DNA of 64,000 nt from Actinostola sp. cb2023. Its lineage: Eukaryota > Cnidaria > Anthozoa > Actiniaria > Actinostolidae. The stretch spans positions 27,501 through 91,500 of the forward strand of contig JAUJYZ010000872.1 in NCBI GenBank assembly GCA_033675265.1, read 5' to 3'. Made by a program: the position numbers and the translations under genes. This document shows, piece after piece, positions 9,419 through 20,940 of the stretch. How positions within the stretch are numbered: the stretch's first letter is position 1; each line of letters starts with the position of its first letter. The notes under the pieces are model-generated. The model searched no databases and was not told the DNA's origin. It was given only the letters and a program-made list of their open reading frames with translations.

Positions 9419-9464
9419 ATTTTTATTTACTTTTTGCTGTTAAATACGTATTGCCTCCTTCCTG

Positions 9465-9640
9465 AATTTTGGGTTATGTACGGCCCTGCCTTCCATGTCT
9501 TTCATGTGATTATTTTTATCTTCTAGGAACTGAGTACGTAGTTACCCAATCAGGAAGGGCGCCTAATGTGACCTCGTGGAGTCCCGTTCGCGCCTTTCCT
9601 GACTGGAAAACGCGCAGTCTTTTGGGTTATGTACGGCCCT
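9465..9640. repeat. Direct repeat and hairpin in gene A intron
   Basis: TTTTGGGTTATGTACGGCCC occurs at about 9467 and again at 9618. Between them, CAATCAGGAAGGGCGCC and GCGCCTTTCCTGACTGG form a hairpin (about 9547-9606). This suggests a small insertion flanked by a ~22-bp duplication; its class is unknown. Confidence 0.5.
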
Positions 9641-9649
9641 GAGCTCGAG

Positions 9650-9780
9650 AGGTCTATTCAGGTGCATGCGGCCTTTCTCCTCGATTATTTTAAGACCCTG
9701 AGTGTTGGGTCAGGCCAGGGACTCGAACCACGAAACTCCCGTACAGCAGACCGGTATTCAACCAACTGAGTGAACTAGCT
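9650..9780 (-). mobile_element. tRNA-derived SINE
   Basis: The minus strand starts AGCTAGTTCACTCAGTTGG (A-box-like) and carries GGTTCGAGTCC (B box) about 50 bp later, as in a tRNA-derived pol III promoter. It then continues into a non-tRNA body (GACCCAACACTCAGGGTCTT, then AAAATAATCGAGGAGAA). The acceptor arm is not complementary, so this is a SINE head, not a functional tRNA. It sits in a gene A intron. Confidence 0.65.
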
Positions 9781-10043
9781 CAGTGTAACACTCTTATTTT
9801 ATGTTGTTAACTAGCTGTAACAAACCATTTGGACACTAACCTTGTCTAAGACTGCGTGGAATCAACACTTTTACAGAGGTAGCGGTCGTTGCTTTGTCAG
9901 TAACAATTTTGAAGATTGAAATTTCAGTTAGTGATATAAATTTACAAACATCACAATGAATATATCGTCTAAAGCAGCCATTATTAGAATGATTTGATTT
10001 GATTTGATTCACTTTTGGTTTTGAGCATTAAAATTCCATTTAC

Positions 10044-10145
10044 CTTCCTCTTCAGTAGAATAACCAACGTTTGTCGTTGATAGTTCGGCTACAGACGACA
10101 TACTGCGTTCTACTGGTGGTGGTCTACGTTCATGGACTTCATGGT
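10044..10145 (-). CDS. Gene A short linker exon
   Basis: Acceptor AATCGTTTTAG and donor GAGGAAG|GTAAAT enclose 102 bp. It is read with two bases in and one base out, in phase with the downstream exon at 9260. The ~33 residues are polar and Pro/Ser/Thr-rich (HEVHERRPPPVERSMSSV), typical of a disordered linker. Confidence 0.6.
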
Positions 10146-10533
10146 CTAAAACGATTCAGACAGAATTTTGAGTCATTGTGACTGAAATCCTTTCCATGCA
10201 ACTCTTTCAACACTACAGCTAACAGTTTACATGCACGTCTACTCTTGAGTAGCGCGCAAGCTCCTCAGTATTGAGTTGTATGGCATGGAAGGCCAGTAAG
10301 CGCCTAGGAATCAACGTTCAAAAAATGACACGCTAGCAGCCGTTACTAAATAAATATACTAGAAATAATGTAACGATAAATGATGGCGTTGCGTGCTTCT
10401 TTAACGCTTTTATTTTCTTCATTTGTTAGTAATATATACGGCTACATATATTTCTATTATATTTCTATATTATTCTTGTAAATACGTGTGTGAATAACAA
10501 AAATTCCTAAGTCCGGTAATGATGTGTACTTAC

Positions 10534-10979
10534 TTTGTGGTCATTTGAGGGTGGTTCTGATCCAGGATTAGAGTCATTATCTTCCCCATCATCATCATTA
10601 CCATCACCAGCAGCAGCACCATTATCACCACCACCAGCACCACCAGCAGCAGCAGCACCACCACCAGCAGCACCATTATCACCACCAGCAGCACCATTAT
10701 CACCACCACCAGCAGCAGCACCACCAGCAGCAGCAGCACCACCACCAGCAGCAGCACCACCACCAGCACCACCACCACCACCACCAAGACTACTACTAAT
10801 ACTACTGCCACCAGGATCACTAGCAGTATCATTGTCGCTGCTACAATTAGCATCACCACTAATCGCTAGGTTGGACCTGATGGCACAGGTTAAAGAGGGG
10901 GGAAACTGTTCTTGGTTGGACGAGGAAGACTCTGTGGCTGATTGATTGTCTGACGAAGCCTTCCATACATCTGTGGGTT
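10534..10979 (-). CDS. Gene A linker exon with Gly/Ala/Asp-Asn repeat (tentative)
   Basis: The acceptor CGCTTTTAAG precedes codons for PTDVWKASSDNQSATES, matching the TTDIWKNSSVPDQPDGG start of the gene B exon at 26494 and in the same phase. The frame then runs through a long GGT/GCT microsatellite encoding Gly, Ala and Asp-Asn blocks to SEPPSNDHK and a donor AAA|GTAAGT at 10533. That donor leaves phase 0, which does not match the next exon (10145), so either an exon is missed or the repeat has changed the frame. Confidence 0.45.
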
Positions 10980-11034
10980 CTTAAAAGCGAGAATGAATGA
11001 AAGAAACGTATATTAAAGTAGGAAGGATTAGAGA

Positions 11035-11519
11035 GAAAGAGAGAAAGAAAGAAAGAGAAAGGAAGGAAGAAAAGAAGGAAGGTAGAAAAGAAGGAAGGTA
11101 GAAAAGAAGGAAGGAAGAAAAGAAGGAAGGAAGAAAAAGGAAGGAAGGAAGGAAGGAAGGAAGGAAGGAAAAAGAAGGAAGGAAGGAAGAGAAGGAAGGA
11201 AAGAAGGAAGGAAGGAAGAAAGGAAGGAAGGAAGGAAGGAAGGAAGGAAGGAAGGAAGGAGGAAGGAAGGAAGAAAGAAGGAAGGAAGGAAGGAAGGAAG
11301 GAAGGAAGGAAGGAAGGAAGGAAGGAAGAAGAAGGAAGGAAGGAAGGAAGGAAGGAAGGAAGGAAGGAAGGAAGGAAGGAAGGAAGGAAGGAAGGAAGGA
11401 AGGAAGGAAGGAAGGAAGGAAGGAAGGAAGGAAGGAAGGAAGGAAGGAAGGAAGGAAGGAAGGAAGGAAGGAAAGGAAGGAAGGAAGGAAGGAAGGAAGG
11501 AAGGAAGGAAGGAAGGAAG
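11035..11519 (-). repeat. (GGAA)n/(TTCC)n microsatellite
   Basis: Almost 500 bp of GGAA tetranucleotide with AAGAAAGG interruptions at the 10980 side, in the intron between the two upstream exons of gene A. The long Phe-Leu-Pro-Ser frames on the minus strand are repeat artefacts. Confidence 0.95.
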
Positions 11520-11604
11520 CCAAGAAGGAACACCATCTTATTCAAATTGCATATATCCATCCGTTATTTATCTTCAAGCAAGAAATTACGCCATTCTAAA
11601 TTAC

Positions 11605-12333
11605 CTTCATTTGCAAAACTGTAGACAGTAATTTTTCTGCTGTCTTCAAGCTTTTGGTATTTTATTTAACTTCCAGCCACTGTAATTTTATCGTCAAGGA
11701 GAAGAGGGCCATCGACCAAGTCGTCAAAAACTCCATCTTCGAGAACAAGGCTGTTGTTGTTTTGCTCGCTTCTTTTCAGCTCAAAGCAAATTAGAACCAT
11801 CTTTTCCTTCTGTTTGCCAAGACCGTAAAACTTTTTATCTTTCTCAAAAACAACACACTTGATCCCAGTACTGTGTTGCTGCCCGCGACAACTTTGCTGT
11901 AGTTTCTGAGAAACTTCGATTCGTTGAAAGTTGCAGAGTCGCAAGGGATAAACAAATGAACTCCGGCCTTGGAGTCCTTGACAATTATCTCATCAACTTT
12001 CGGCAAGAGATTGACTTCGCATTTCATTTCTCTTTTGGGTGACTGAGTAGAATCAACTACAGTTATCACAGCCTTTACACATCCTTCTAGATCAGCCACA
12101 TCAGTTTGCGTCCAATAAGCAAAGTACTTTGTGTTTTTATACTTTTCCAAGTACGAGAATATTGGCTCAGTCAACAGTTTCATGTTGTCGTCGTTTCTCA
12201 CGATACAACCTACAACTCCTACAACTTCATCAGTTTCTACGCCATTCTTTTTAGATAGCAAAACTCTAGCAATTCCTTCACTGTCATTTGGCTGTTTAGG
12301 ATCTCCGCGGAACCAGCTCATGAATCGCTGCAT
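11605..12333 (-). pseudogene. Gene A first visible exon: N-terminal paralogous domain, disrupted
   Basis: The exon starts at an ATG (12333) with FRGDPKQPNDSEG, then VVGCIVRND, and ends DGVFDDLVDGPLLL ... RKITVYSFANE with donor GAAG|GTAATT (one base over, in phase with the exon at 10979). It aligns along its length with gene B exon 27788-28507 (KQPDGTEG, SGCVVRNN, LLVDGPILL, RITVYKFG). Reading it through requires a frame change near 11870 and passing an in-frame TAA near 11668. Either this copy is damaged or the assembly has local errors. The ~240-residue domain is not one I recognise. The upstream boundary is uncertain: in gene B the same exon begins at an acceptor, not at an ATG. Confidence 0.55.
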
Positions 12334-12399
12334 CAGTAGTTTTAGTGGTCAGTCAGTCGACGTGGAAGTGACCTATACAATTTAAAAATGCATAAACGT

Positions 12400-15240
12400 T
12401 TTGTATTTGTTAATTGGGAATCTGTTAGCTGAAGGCACCCGGCTTTATTATGAGACTTCACTAATAAAGTATGAACACTCTATAGGCTTTCTATGTCTGG
12501 CCCACAGCGCTATCCGACGGATAGGTCTTATCCAACGGATAAAACTGATGCAGTTATCCAATAAATTTTATCCGTTGGAAAGGACTTTTACGTTCTAATT
12601 CACTTCGTTCAAACGAACGTAAATTATTTACCCCTTAAATTACGAGAATAAGACAGACTACGAAGTATGGTTGGTTCGCTGCGGACCCAATAATCATTTA
12701 TTAACAGCAATCAAAACCGATACCAATATACAATAAGACTTTCTAATAAAACAGCTGAGTTCAAGTGCAAGACTCCTCCCAAGTGAAGGCTATATATGTA
12801 CACTGGACTTTGACATATTGTCTGGCTTAACTCTGCTTCAGATTCCGACTTTCAACATCTGAAATGGAACCATAGTAGAGTACATGTGCTCCAACGTATA
12901 TAATATTCGATGTTCCTTTTCTTTTCTTCTGGACAGCCATGCCAATCAAAGGGCGTGTGGGTCAGCCGTGCCAATGCCATTAGGAGCTTATTTCGACTAC
13001 AATTCGTAAATGGTTCAACAGGAACTGATAATACATAGTTCAGCAATAATCTACACGTCATAGCCTGACACGAAAACCCCAACAACCACAGTGTGGTAAA
13101 AATAGGGAACGTGTAGCCCCTTCTATGCTAAGACGTAACCTTTGGGGATTTAAGGGTTACAACTGAAATTATCCAATATGTGGAATATGTGAAGTCGGCC
13201 AAACTTTGAAGTATGGAATGCTGAAGAAGATATCTGAAATGAGAAATGAAAAACCAACACAACAACAAGAAAGAACACGCACAAATGAATCAAGTGAATG
13301 TATGTCAGTACACGACTGAATTACGGATTTTTACTAAGAACTTCACTGTTGTGTATATATTCTCAAAACATTTAGATGGTTACTTAAGCCAGAGCTTGGA
13401 AACGGCACCATCACTTTCACTTGGTTTCTCTTACACCACACGAACAACTTCTCGATCTCATTAACATATATTTTGGGTTGTGCTCTGAACTCTTGACTTT
13501 AACATAGTACTTATAGTATCATATGGACGTTTGGTCTAAGATGTTCCGGTAAATTACTCCAAGTTGGACTTGAGTAAATGGCCTGTAAATACATAAACAG
13601 AATATCTTATATCGTTAGGTCTCGTAGGAGGCGTTCTCGTACACTCATGGGAACAGGCACTGGAAAAACGCCAATGATTTGTCTTTCAACTTTTTCACAT
13701 TTGACGCAGTGTCTGTGAAAATAAGAACAGAATATACTATATTAAATACATCGCTAAGAGGCTGCCTCTCATACAGTTCAATCGTGGCCAGCGCCATCGA
13801 TTGGCTATTTTGTGATGCATACACACCGGTTAGTGCCGTTGGTGTTTTTCTTGGCCAGTGCCAACTTCCCTTACTTCTATATCAAATCGAACCGCCAGCC
13901 AGCGCCGTCGGTGTGTATTTCGTTTACATTAATGTGCCTGTGCAGACTTCTACCACTCGCTCCGGCCAGTGCCTTTCGTGTTTTTCATGGCCAGTGCCAA
14001 CTTCCGTTGCGTACTTTTATAGAAATCTAACCACCAGCCAGTGTCGTCGGTGTGTCCCGACTTCTATTACTCACTCCCTTCTAATAGCTCAACGATTACA
14101 CAATTAGAGAAACAGTAACTTTTGTCTATGCATACTTTTCCTTGTAGCATGGCCAACGCCGCTTTTCATAAGCGCTTTTGAGCTCGTGTCCCGCTTTTGA
14201 TTACCTTAAATTCGTAAACACTGTTCCGCTAACACTCAATTTATTTTTGCCTGATGTTTGACCAGAACTCTAGAGTTACTTATAGCGGTAAATTCACAGG
14301 CTAAATGCCATGATATGTCCGTAAACTCTTTCGGATCCCAGTATAGGGAATTATAATTTCTTCCATTCTCTAGCGCAGTTCTACCTTCTTCGACCACGTG
14401 ACCTTTGACATAACGTTGAGAGTTGATTGTATCTGATATTGTAATTGAAATATTTCGATAGCTAGTATGTGTAAATCTGGTTTCATACTTCCGATCTCTA
14501 CGATCTTTTCTGCCGCTTGGTTGTCCGAAACCATTTTACGTGCGATCCGGCCAGGATGGGTCGAGGGCTTTTGAACAGTTTGACTTTCGATTTTCGCTTT
14601 GGATTAACACTCTAATTTTATTTTAACCATGCAAGCACAAACTATTAACACCAAAATAAATTGTCTGACTAAAAGCTGTTTTAGTGTTGTACAAAGCCAT
14701 GCTGCTTTCTGTTTCAAATTTGACTGGGTAATTCTGGGGAAAACATCAGCAACAATAGTAAATATACAGATCTAGCCCATGTGGACAGTTATGATCAAAT
14801 CAAATGTTCACTTTGGATTAACACTCTAATTTCACTTTTGCCTTTCAAAAACCATCACAAATAACTTGAACTCTTTGCTAAAGCAGTTTTAGCCTTGTAC
14901 AAAACGTATCCTCATGGCCATGCTATTGGTTTTTGGCGCTCAACTGATACGTGCGTTCGTAAAACGTCTCCTCTTAAAACGGCCTTCGTTAACTCATCGA
15001 TTCTTTAACTTGTAACCAGTTATTGGTCTATCAACTCTCTACGCTGTACACTGTTATCTTATACATTGTACACTAATAAACACTGATTTGTTGGATGGCG
15101 CCTACCCTCCAACTTGTGTTGTCGTAATCACTTAAATATGAAACGTTTTCTACTCTGCTGAGCGAAGCGAAAGAGAATAGAAGCCTACCCTTGATTGAAC
15201 TTAATAAGTTATTCTGCCAGAAATTAACGTCTTCGATACA
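12400..15240. other. Intergenic; dispersed-repeat fragments only
   Basis: No gene is supported. GACACGAAAACCCCAACAAC, then CACAGTGTGGTAAAAATAGGG near 13065-13115 is similar to 54308-54352, marking a dispersed repeat. A degenerate ~160-bp direct repeat (GGCCAGTGCCAACTTCC, then ...CAGCCAG...GTCGGTGTGT) lies at about 13840-14060. The rest is AT-rich without recognisable content. Confidence 0.5.
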
Positions 15241-15244
15241 ATAA

Positions 15245-15480
15245 TGGGACCAATTAACGTAGCTGGGGAATCGAGCTCGATGAAAGTAATCGAGCTCGAT
15301 CTCTAGATCGTGCACGATCTCTTTGGAATACACCAATCGAGCTCGATCTCTAGATCGTGCACGATCTCTTGTCAATCGAGCTCGATCTATGAATCGTACA
15401 CGATCCTAATCGAGCTCGATCTAGAGATCGTGTACGATCTCTCGAATACACCAATCAAGCTCGATCTATAGATCGTATAT
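15245..15480 (+). repeat. Left palindrome-array inverted repeat
   Basis: Five exact and one mutated copy of ATCGAGCTCGAT alternate with GATCGTGCACGATC-type palindromes and two GAATACACCAAT spacers. Confidence 0.9.
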
Positions 15481-15631
15481 TTAAAGACCTGATTCCTTAA
15501 AGTGCGTCATTTTGACATCATCTCTATATCCTCTCTATGAACCTCTATAACAAAATCACAAAATACTGAAACCTCCAACTATGCACTTAAGTTATAGGCA
15601 CTTTAACGTTCATAATCACAATATATCATAA

Positions 15632-16622
15632 TTTATTTTTTATTTTTTTATTTTTTATTTATTTATTATTTATTATTTATTATTATTTTTTTATTTTTTA
15701 TTTAATTTTTATTTTTTTTTTTTTATTTTTATTTTCTTTATTTTTTTTATTTTATTTAATTTTTTATTTTTATTTATTTAATTTTATTTATTATTTTATT
15801 TATTATTAATTATTAATTATTTATTATTTTTTTTATTTATTTTTTATTTATTTTTTATTTTTTATTTTTTTTATTTATTTATTTTTTTTCTATTTATTTA
15901 TTATTATTTTTTATTTTTTTATTTTATTTATTGTTTATTTTTTATTTATTTTTTATTTTTTATTTATTTTTTATTTATTATTTATTTATTATTTATTATT
16001 TTTTATTTATTATTTATTATTTATTTATTTATTTTTTTTATTTTTTATTTTTTTTTTTATTTTTTTATTTTTCATTTTATCATCATTTTATTATTTATTC
16101 ATTTATTTATTTATCCATTTATTTATTTACCATTTATTTTTTGTTAATTCATTTATTTATAAATTATTTCTCTATTTATTCATCTTTTTTTCTATTTATT
16201 TTTCTATTTTTTTTTTTATTTATTTTTATTAATTTATTTTTTTTATTTTTTATTTATTAATTATTTATTTTTTATTTTTTATTTATTTATTTTTTATTTA
16301 TTTTTTATTTTTTATTTTTTATTTATTTATTATTTATTTTTTATTTTATCATCATTTTATTATTTATTCATTTATTTATTTATCCATTTATTTATTTACC
16401 ATTTATTTTTTGTTAATTCATTTATTTATAAATTATTTCTCTATTTATTCATCTTTTTTCTATTTATTTTTCTATTTATTTATTATTATTATTATTATTT
16501 ATTTATTTATTTTTTTATTTTTTTTATTTTTTTTATCTATTTATTTATAAATCTTTTATTTATTTATTTTATTTTATTTTATTTTATTTTATTTATATTT
16601 TTTTTATTTTTTTATTTATTCT
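15632..16622 (+). repeat. TTTAT-rich low-complexity tract (~1 kb)
   Basis: This is almost pure T/A with TTTAT, TTTATTTA and poly-T units. A ~150-bp segment (ATCATCATTTTATTATTTAT, then TCATTTATTTATTTATCC) is duplicated at 16078-16205 and 16348-16470. The apparent hydrophobic frames are artefacts. Confidence 0.95.
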
Positions 16623-17149
16623 TTCCTCCACACGTCTTCCTCTTTCAATATGTATGGATTTGATTTCATTTGCCACCCCCCAAAAAACAATTCTACTTTT
16701 TATTTATTTTTATCTTTATCTTTTTCTTTTTTCTTTTTTCCACTTTTCCCGTTTCCTTCCACGTCCACTTCCCCTTCTTTTTTTTTTAATATATTTTTTT
16801 TTTTACTTTCTATTAGTTTTATTTCTTACTTTTTACTTTTTTTTATTTTTTATTTCAAAGATAGTTCTCATTTTATTCATCTATAACCATCCATCCATCT
16901 ATTTATTTTCACTTCTCCATCCTATTTTTATTTTTCTTCTTTTCACATACCCCTTCAATATGTATGGATTTAATTGCATTTGCCACCCACAAAAAAAAAA
17001 AAAAAATTAAAAAAAATTAAAATTAAAAATAACACCAATAATGATGATGATCATTTTCAAATTAGGTTTGACAAAGCTACAATCTCCCAACAGAACACTT
17101 ACACTTTACAGGTAAGTACTTCGGAAATCAAGTACTTGCGGAGTTGAGG

Positions 17150-18775
17150 CAAAGGGTCTGAAGTGATTGCACTTCAGGTGCCTAAAGGAAGGAGAAATCC
17201 CTTTTCATTTCTATAGGTTTCAGGGGAAGGACTCCTGGAACAAAGGGTCTGAAGTGATTGCACTTCAGGTGCTTAAAGGAAGGAGAAATCCCTTTTCATT
17301 TCTATAGGTTTCAGGGGAGGACTCCTGGAACAAAGGGTCTGAAGTGCAATCACTTCAGGTGCTTAAAGGAAGGAGAAATGACTTTTCATTTCTATAGGTT
17401 TCAGGACTCCTGGAACAAAGGGTCTGAAGTGCAATCACTTCAGGTGCTTAAAGGAAGGAAATCCCTTTTCATTTCTATAGGTTTCAGGGGAAGGACTCCT
17501 GGAACAAAGGGTCTGAAGTGATTGCACTTCAGGTGCTTAAAGGAAGGAGAAATCCCTTTTCATTTCTATAGGTTTCAGGGGAAGGACTCCTGGAACAAAG
17601 GGTCTGAAGTGATTGCACTTCACTTCAGGTGTTTAGGAGGAAGGAGAAATCCCTTTTCATTTCTATAGGTTTCAGGGGAGGACTCCTGGAACAAAGGGTC
17701 TGAAGTGCAATCACTTCAGGTGCTTAAAGGAAGGAGAAATCCCTTTTCATTTCTATAGGTTTCAGGGGGGACTCCTGGAACAAAGGGTCTGAAGTGATTG
17801 CACTTCAGGTGTTTAGGAGGAGGAGAAATCCCTTTTCATTTCTATAGGTTTCAGGGGGGACTCCTGGAACAAAGGGTCTGAAGTGATTGCACTTCAGGTG
17901 CTTAAAGGAAGGAGAAATCCCTTTTCATTTCTATAGGTTTCAGGGGGGTGGAACAAAGGGTCTGAAGTCACACTTCAGGTGCTTAAAGGAAGGAGAAATC
18001 CCTTTTCATTTCTATAGGTTTCAGGGGGGGACTCCTGGAACAAAGGGTCTGAAGTGATTGCACTTCAGGTGTTTAGAGGAAGGAGAAATCCTTTTCATTT
18101 CTATAGGTTTCAGGAGAAAATGCACTTCAGGTGTTTAGAGGAAGGAGAAATTTTCATTTCTATAGGTTTCAGGGGAGGACTCCTGGAACAAAGGGTCTGA
18201 AGTGCAATCACTTCAGGTGCTTAAAGGAAGGAGAAATCCCTTTTCATTTCTATAGGTTTCAGGGGGGGACTCCTGGAACAAAGGGTCTGAAGTGCAATCA
18301 CTTCAGGTGCTTAAAGGAAGGAGAAATCCCTTTTCATTTCTATAGGTTTCAGGGGAGGACTCCTGGAACAAAGGGTCTGAAGTGCAATCACTTCAGGTGC
18401 TTAAAGGAAGGAGAAATCCCTTTTCATTTCTATAGGTTTCAGGGGGGGACTCCTGGAACAAAGGGTCTGAAGTGCAATCACTTCAGGTGCTTAAAGGAAG
18501 GAGAAATCCCTTTTCATTTCTATAGGTTTCAGGGGGGACTCCTGGAACAAAGGGTCTGAAGTGATTGCACTTCAGGTGTTTAGAGGTGCTTAAAGGAAGG
18601 AGAAATCCCTTTTCATTTCTATAGGTTTCAGGGGGGGACTCCTGGAACAAAGGGTCTGAAGTGATTGCACTTCAGGTGTTTAGAGGAAGGAGAAATCCCT
18701 TTTCATTTCTATAGGTTTCAGGGGGGGACTCCTGGAACAAAGGGTCTGAAGTGATTCATTTCACTTCAGGTGCTT
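17150..18775 (+). repeat. 90-bp minisatellite, ~18-19 units
   Basis: The unit reads approximately TCCTGGAACAAAGGGTCTGA, AGTG, a 4-base loop, CACTTCAGGTGCTTAAAGGA, AGGAGAAATCCCTTTTCATT, TCTATAGGTTTCAGGGG. Exact 90-bp spacing is seen at 18181, 18271, 18361 and 18451. Each unit contains the 16-bp hairpin GAAGTG-loop-CACTTC, whose loop is ATTG in about half the units and CAAT in the others. Ninety is divisible by three, so frames stay open without being genes. Confidence 0.95.
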
Positions 18776-18779
18776 AGAG

Positions 18780-19650
18780 GATGGCTTAGATGGAAACCCC
18801 TTTTCTGGATAAAAGGGTCATATTTCTTTAGTGAATTGAGGATTTTATTCCAACTTATAACTCAATATATTAATAAGTATTAAAATGTATTAAATTATGT
18901 GTAAAGCCAGTGATACTTCCACTATTGTTATTTTTCGTCCACAGGTGACTAACAAAGTAATAGACACTAAAGCCAAAAGGTGAGACATCAACAAACGGAT
19001 AGTTTGTGTCTTATTTTTGCTCCGAAAGTATCGCAAGCGTCCAAGATATATGTTCTTCGAACAACAATTCAACCATATGAATCCTACGTACAAACCATAT
19101 TTTTTTTATAGGTTCTCTAAGGATTTACAATGGAGAATGAAGGAAGAAGATACATGAAAGAAAGGGATCGTTGGATCCGAAAAAAGGGAAAAAAAAAAAA
19201 AAAAACGTTATATGTAAATGGATCCTGTAAATGAAATAAAAGATCTTCAGCTCAGATTGTTTGTTTTTGTATGTAAAAAGGTCACAATTACTAGAGTTAT
19301 TAGGTTGTACGTGTACTGTTTCATGCAATGGAATATTCTTCTTCTTCTTCCTCTTCTTCTTCCACATACGAATATTCTCATGGGGGAGATACCCTTTGAA
19401 ATAAACAATGTTCAAATAATCATATCTATCAGATGATGACAGGTGCACACACTAGCGGGATCCCATTTTATACTGACAAATGTTGAAGCAAAAAAAAAAT
19501 CGCGAAATTGATGTCGCGCAAATTAAGTTACCGTTTTGTTGCTTGGACTCTAATTTCATTATCCCCTCCCCTCCGTCCCCCCTTCCCCCTCCCTAACCAT
19601 CCATTTTTTGGGACTCGTAGAACTCGTATAGAAACTCGAAGTGAGAGAAC
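18780..19650. other. Unique part of the palindrome-array element
   Basis: No coding region was recognised. It contains an A-rich tract at 19187-19205 and a pyrimidine tract at 19338-19363. The short frames on either strand have no family support. Confidence 0.5.
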
Positions 19651-19890
19651 GTATACGATCTAGAGATCGAGCTCGATTGGTGTATTCGAGAGATCGTACA
19701 CGATCTATAGATCGAGCTCGATTAGGATCGTGTACGATTCATAGATCGAGCTCGATTGACAAGAGATCGTGCACGATTCATAGATCGAGCTCGATTGGTG
19801 TATTCAAAAGAGATCGTGCACGATCCGGCTAGAGATCGAGCTCGATTACTTTCATCGAGCTCGATTCCCCAGCTACGTTAATTGGTCCCA
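19651..19890 (-). repeat. Right palindrome-array inverted repeat
   Basis: Mirror copy of 15245-15480 with the same order of palindromes and spacers, differing by a few substitutions and a CCGG insertion near 19825. Confidence 0.9.
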
Positions 19891-20030
19891 ATAATGTGCA
19901 AGCTGCATGACGGAGTCCCAATGCTCGGCGCATACGATTAATAGAATACAGCCGTGTTTAGTCAGAGTACGAGTAATTTTTCCTAATACTGGGCTAGTAG
20001 AAATGATCTGACCGGTGAAGGAGGCTAACC

Positions 20031-20660
20031 CTATATGGTAGTAACCACAAACTTGCGCTCTCTGAAACTATCCATGGTGTTTAGTATTTTTTCAACTCTT
20101 CTAGGTGTTATCTCGATAATACCTTGGGAGCTGTCCCAAACTAGGCCTAACCAAGTGATTCTGTGGCAGGGGTCCCAAGCTAATTTTTCGTCGTTTGTCG
20201 CGAAACTCGCACTTTCCAGATCTTTCTTAATTATTTTGGCTAGAGTACTAGACGAATTATAATCCTTATCAATAAACCAGCCGTCGTCTAAAAACAACGC
20301 TAAACATATCCCTAGATATCTCCGATGCTTAACGAGTGGCTACAGTGCCTTAGTAAATATATGCGAAGCGGTTGACAAACCAAATGGTAATACGGTAAAG
20401 ACGTAATATTTTGTCTCCCGAGTCGCGCCAGACTTCCAGGAATTGGTGGTGCTCCGCTAATTCTATGTGGTGATAATCGCTCTTCAAATCAAGCTATAGC
20501 ATGTAGCCTTCTAACGTGAAGTAGTTCATAACGATCTTCCAGTCTTCGTATTTGATGCGTAACTTCTGTACACATTTGTTGACGTGCCTTAGATCTAGAA
20601 TTAGCCTCTTTTTGCCGTTTGGCTGCACAGACACCGGAGTAACTATTAATGGCGGCTCAA
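20031..20660 (-). pseudogene. DIRS-like retroelement reverse transcriptase, broken
   Basis: Read on the minus strand from 20660 it gives KKRLILDLRHVN, KYEDW, then (after an in-frame TAG) LDLKSDYHHIELAEHHQFLE. Further down, in another frame, come FLDDGWFID and DPCHRITWLGLVWDSSQGI. These are the RT blocks of tyrosine-recombinase (DIRS/Ngaro-type) retrotransposons: 'lDLR.vN', 'DLKSGYHHI', 'LDDG' and 'WLG...D'. Several stops and frameshifts separate the blocks, so the copy is dead. The recombinase domain was not found in the adjoining DNA. Confidence 0.7.
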
Positions 20661-20940
20661 AACTTTCCTTAACTCAGTAGGATTGCACGATGTCTTCGTC
20701 AACGAATTATTGATGTAAATTAGATGATTTGTTATTCTTAAGCCGCATGGGACTTGGTGACTCGACAACCACTATCTATCACATCCAAAATAACCTTTGA
20801 TGTTCCAATTCTTCCCAAAATTTCAAATGCTTTTTTAAGTTCCCTTTAACTTGGGGCAGGTAGCATGTTTTGATTCCAATTCGTACTGATCCTCTAAAAA
20901 TTATACCTGTGTACGAGGCTCTACATCCTCTAGTTCTTCA

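Larger units (their letters stand above)
15245..19890. mobile_element. 4.65-kb element with palindrome-array inverted repeats
   Basis: Two nearly identical inverted repeats of about 236-240 bp (15245-15480 and 19651-19890) face each other. Both start TGGGACCAATTAACGTAGCT and are flanked by ATAA on both sides (15241-15244, 19891-19894), a possible 4-bp duplication. Each repeat is an array of the perfect palindromes ATCGAGCTCGAT and GATCGTGCACGATC (or GATCGTGTACGATC) at regular spacing. The interior holds ~1 kb of TTTAT-rich DNA, a 90-bp minisatellite and ~0.85 kb of unique sequence, with no coding region. It looks like a large non-autonomous DNA element with subterminal transposase-binding arrays; the superfamily is unknown. 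Confidence 0.72.

Noticed and set aside
9700..9780. Functional tRNA gene
   Set aside because: A and B boxes are present, but the acceptor stem does not pair and the sequence continues as a SINE body.
10535..10945. Pro/Ala-rich plus-strand protein
   Set aside because: Antisense of a GGT/GCT microsatellite; minus-strand splice and paralogue evidence favours the other strand.
10859..11560. Phe-Leu-Pro-Ser repeat proteins
   Set aside because: Translation of a GGAA tetranucleotide tract.
15245..15480. Short regularly spaced palindromes as a CRISPR or operator array
   Set aside because: The same array is present inverted at 19651-19890 with conserved spacers, which fits transposon terminal repeats.
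15931..17010. Phe/Ile/Tyr-rich membrane-like proteins
   Set aside because: Artefacts of the TTTAT-rich low-complexity tract.
17150..18775. CRISPR-like array of regular repeats
   Set aside because: The units are contiguous 90-bp tandem copies without unique spacers, in an animal genome with no cas genes.
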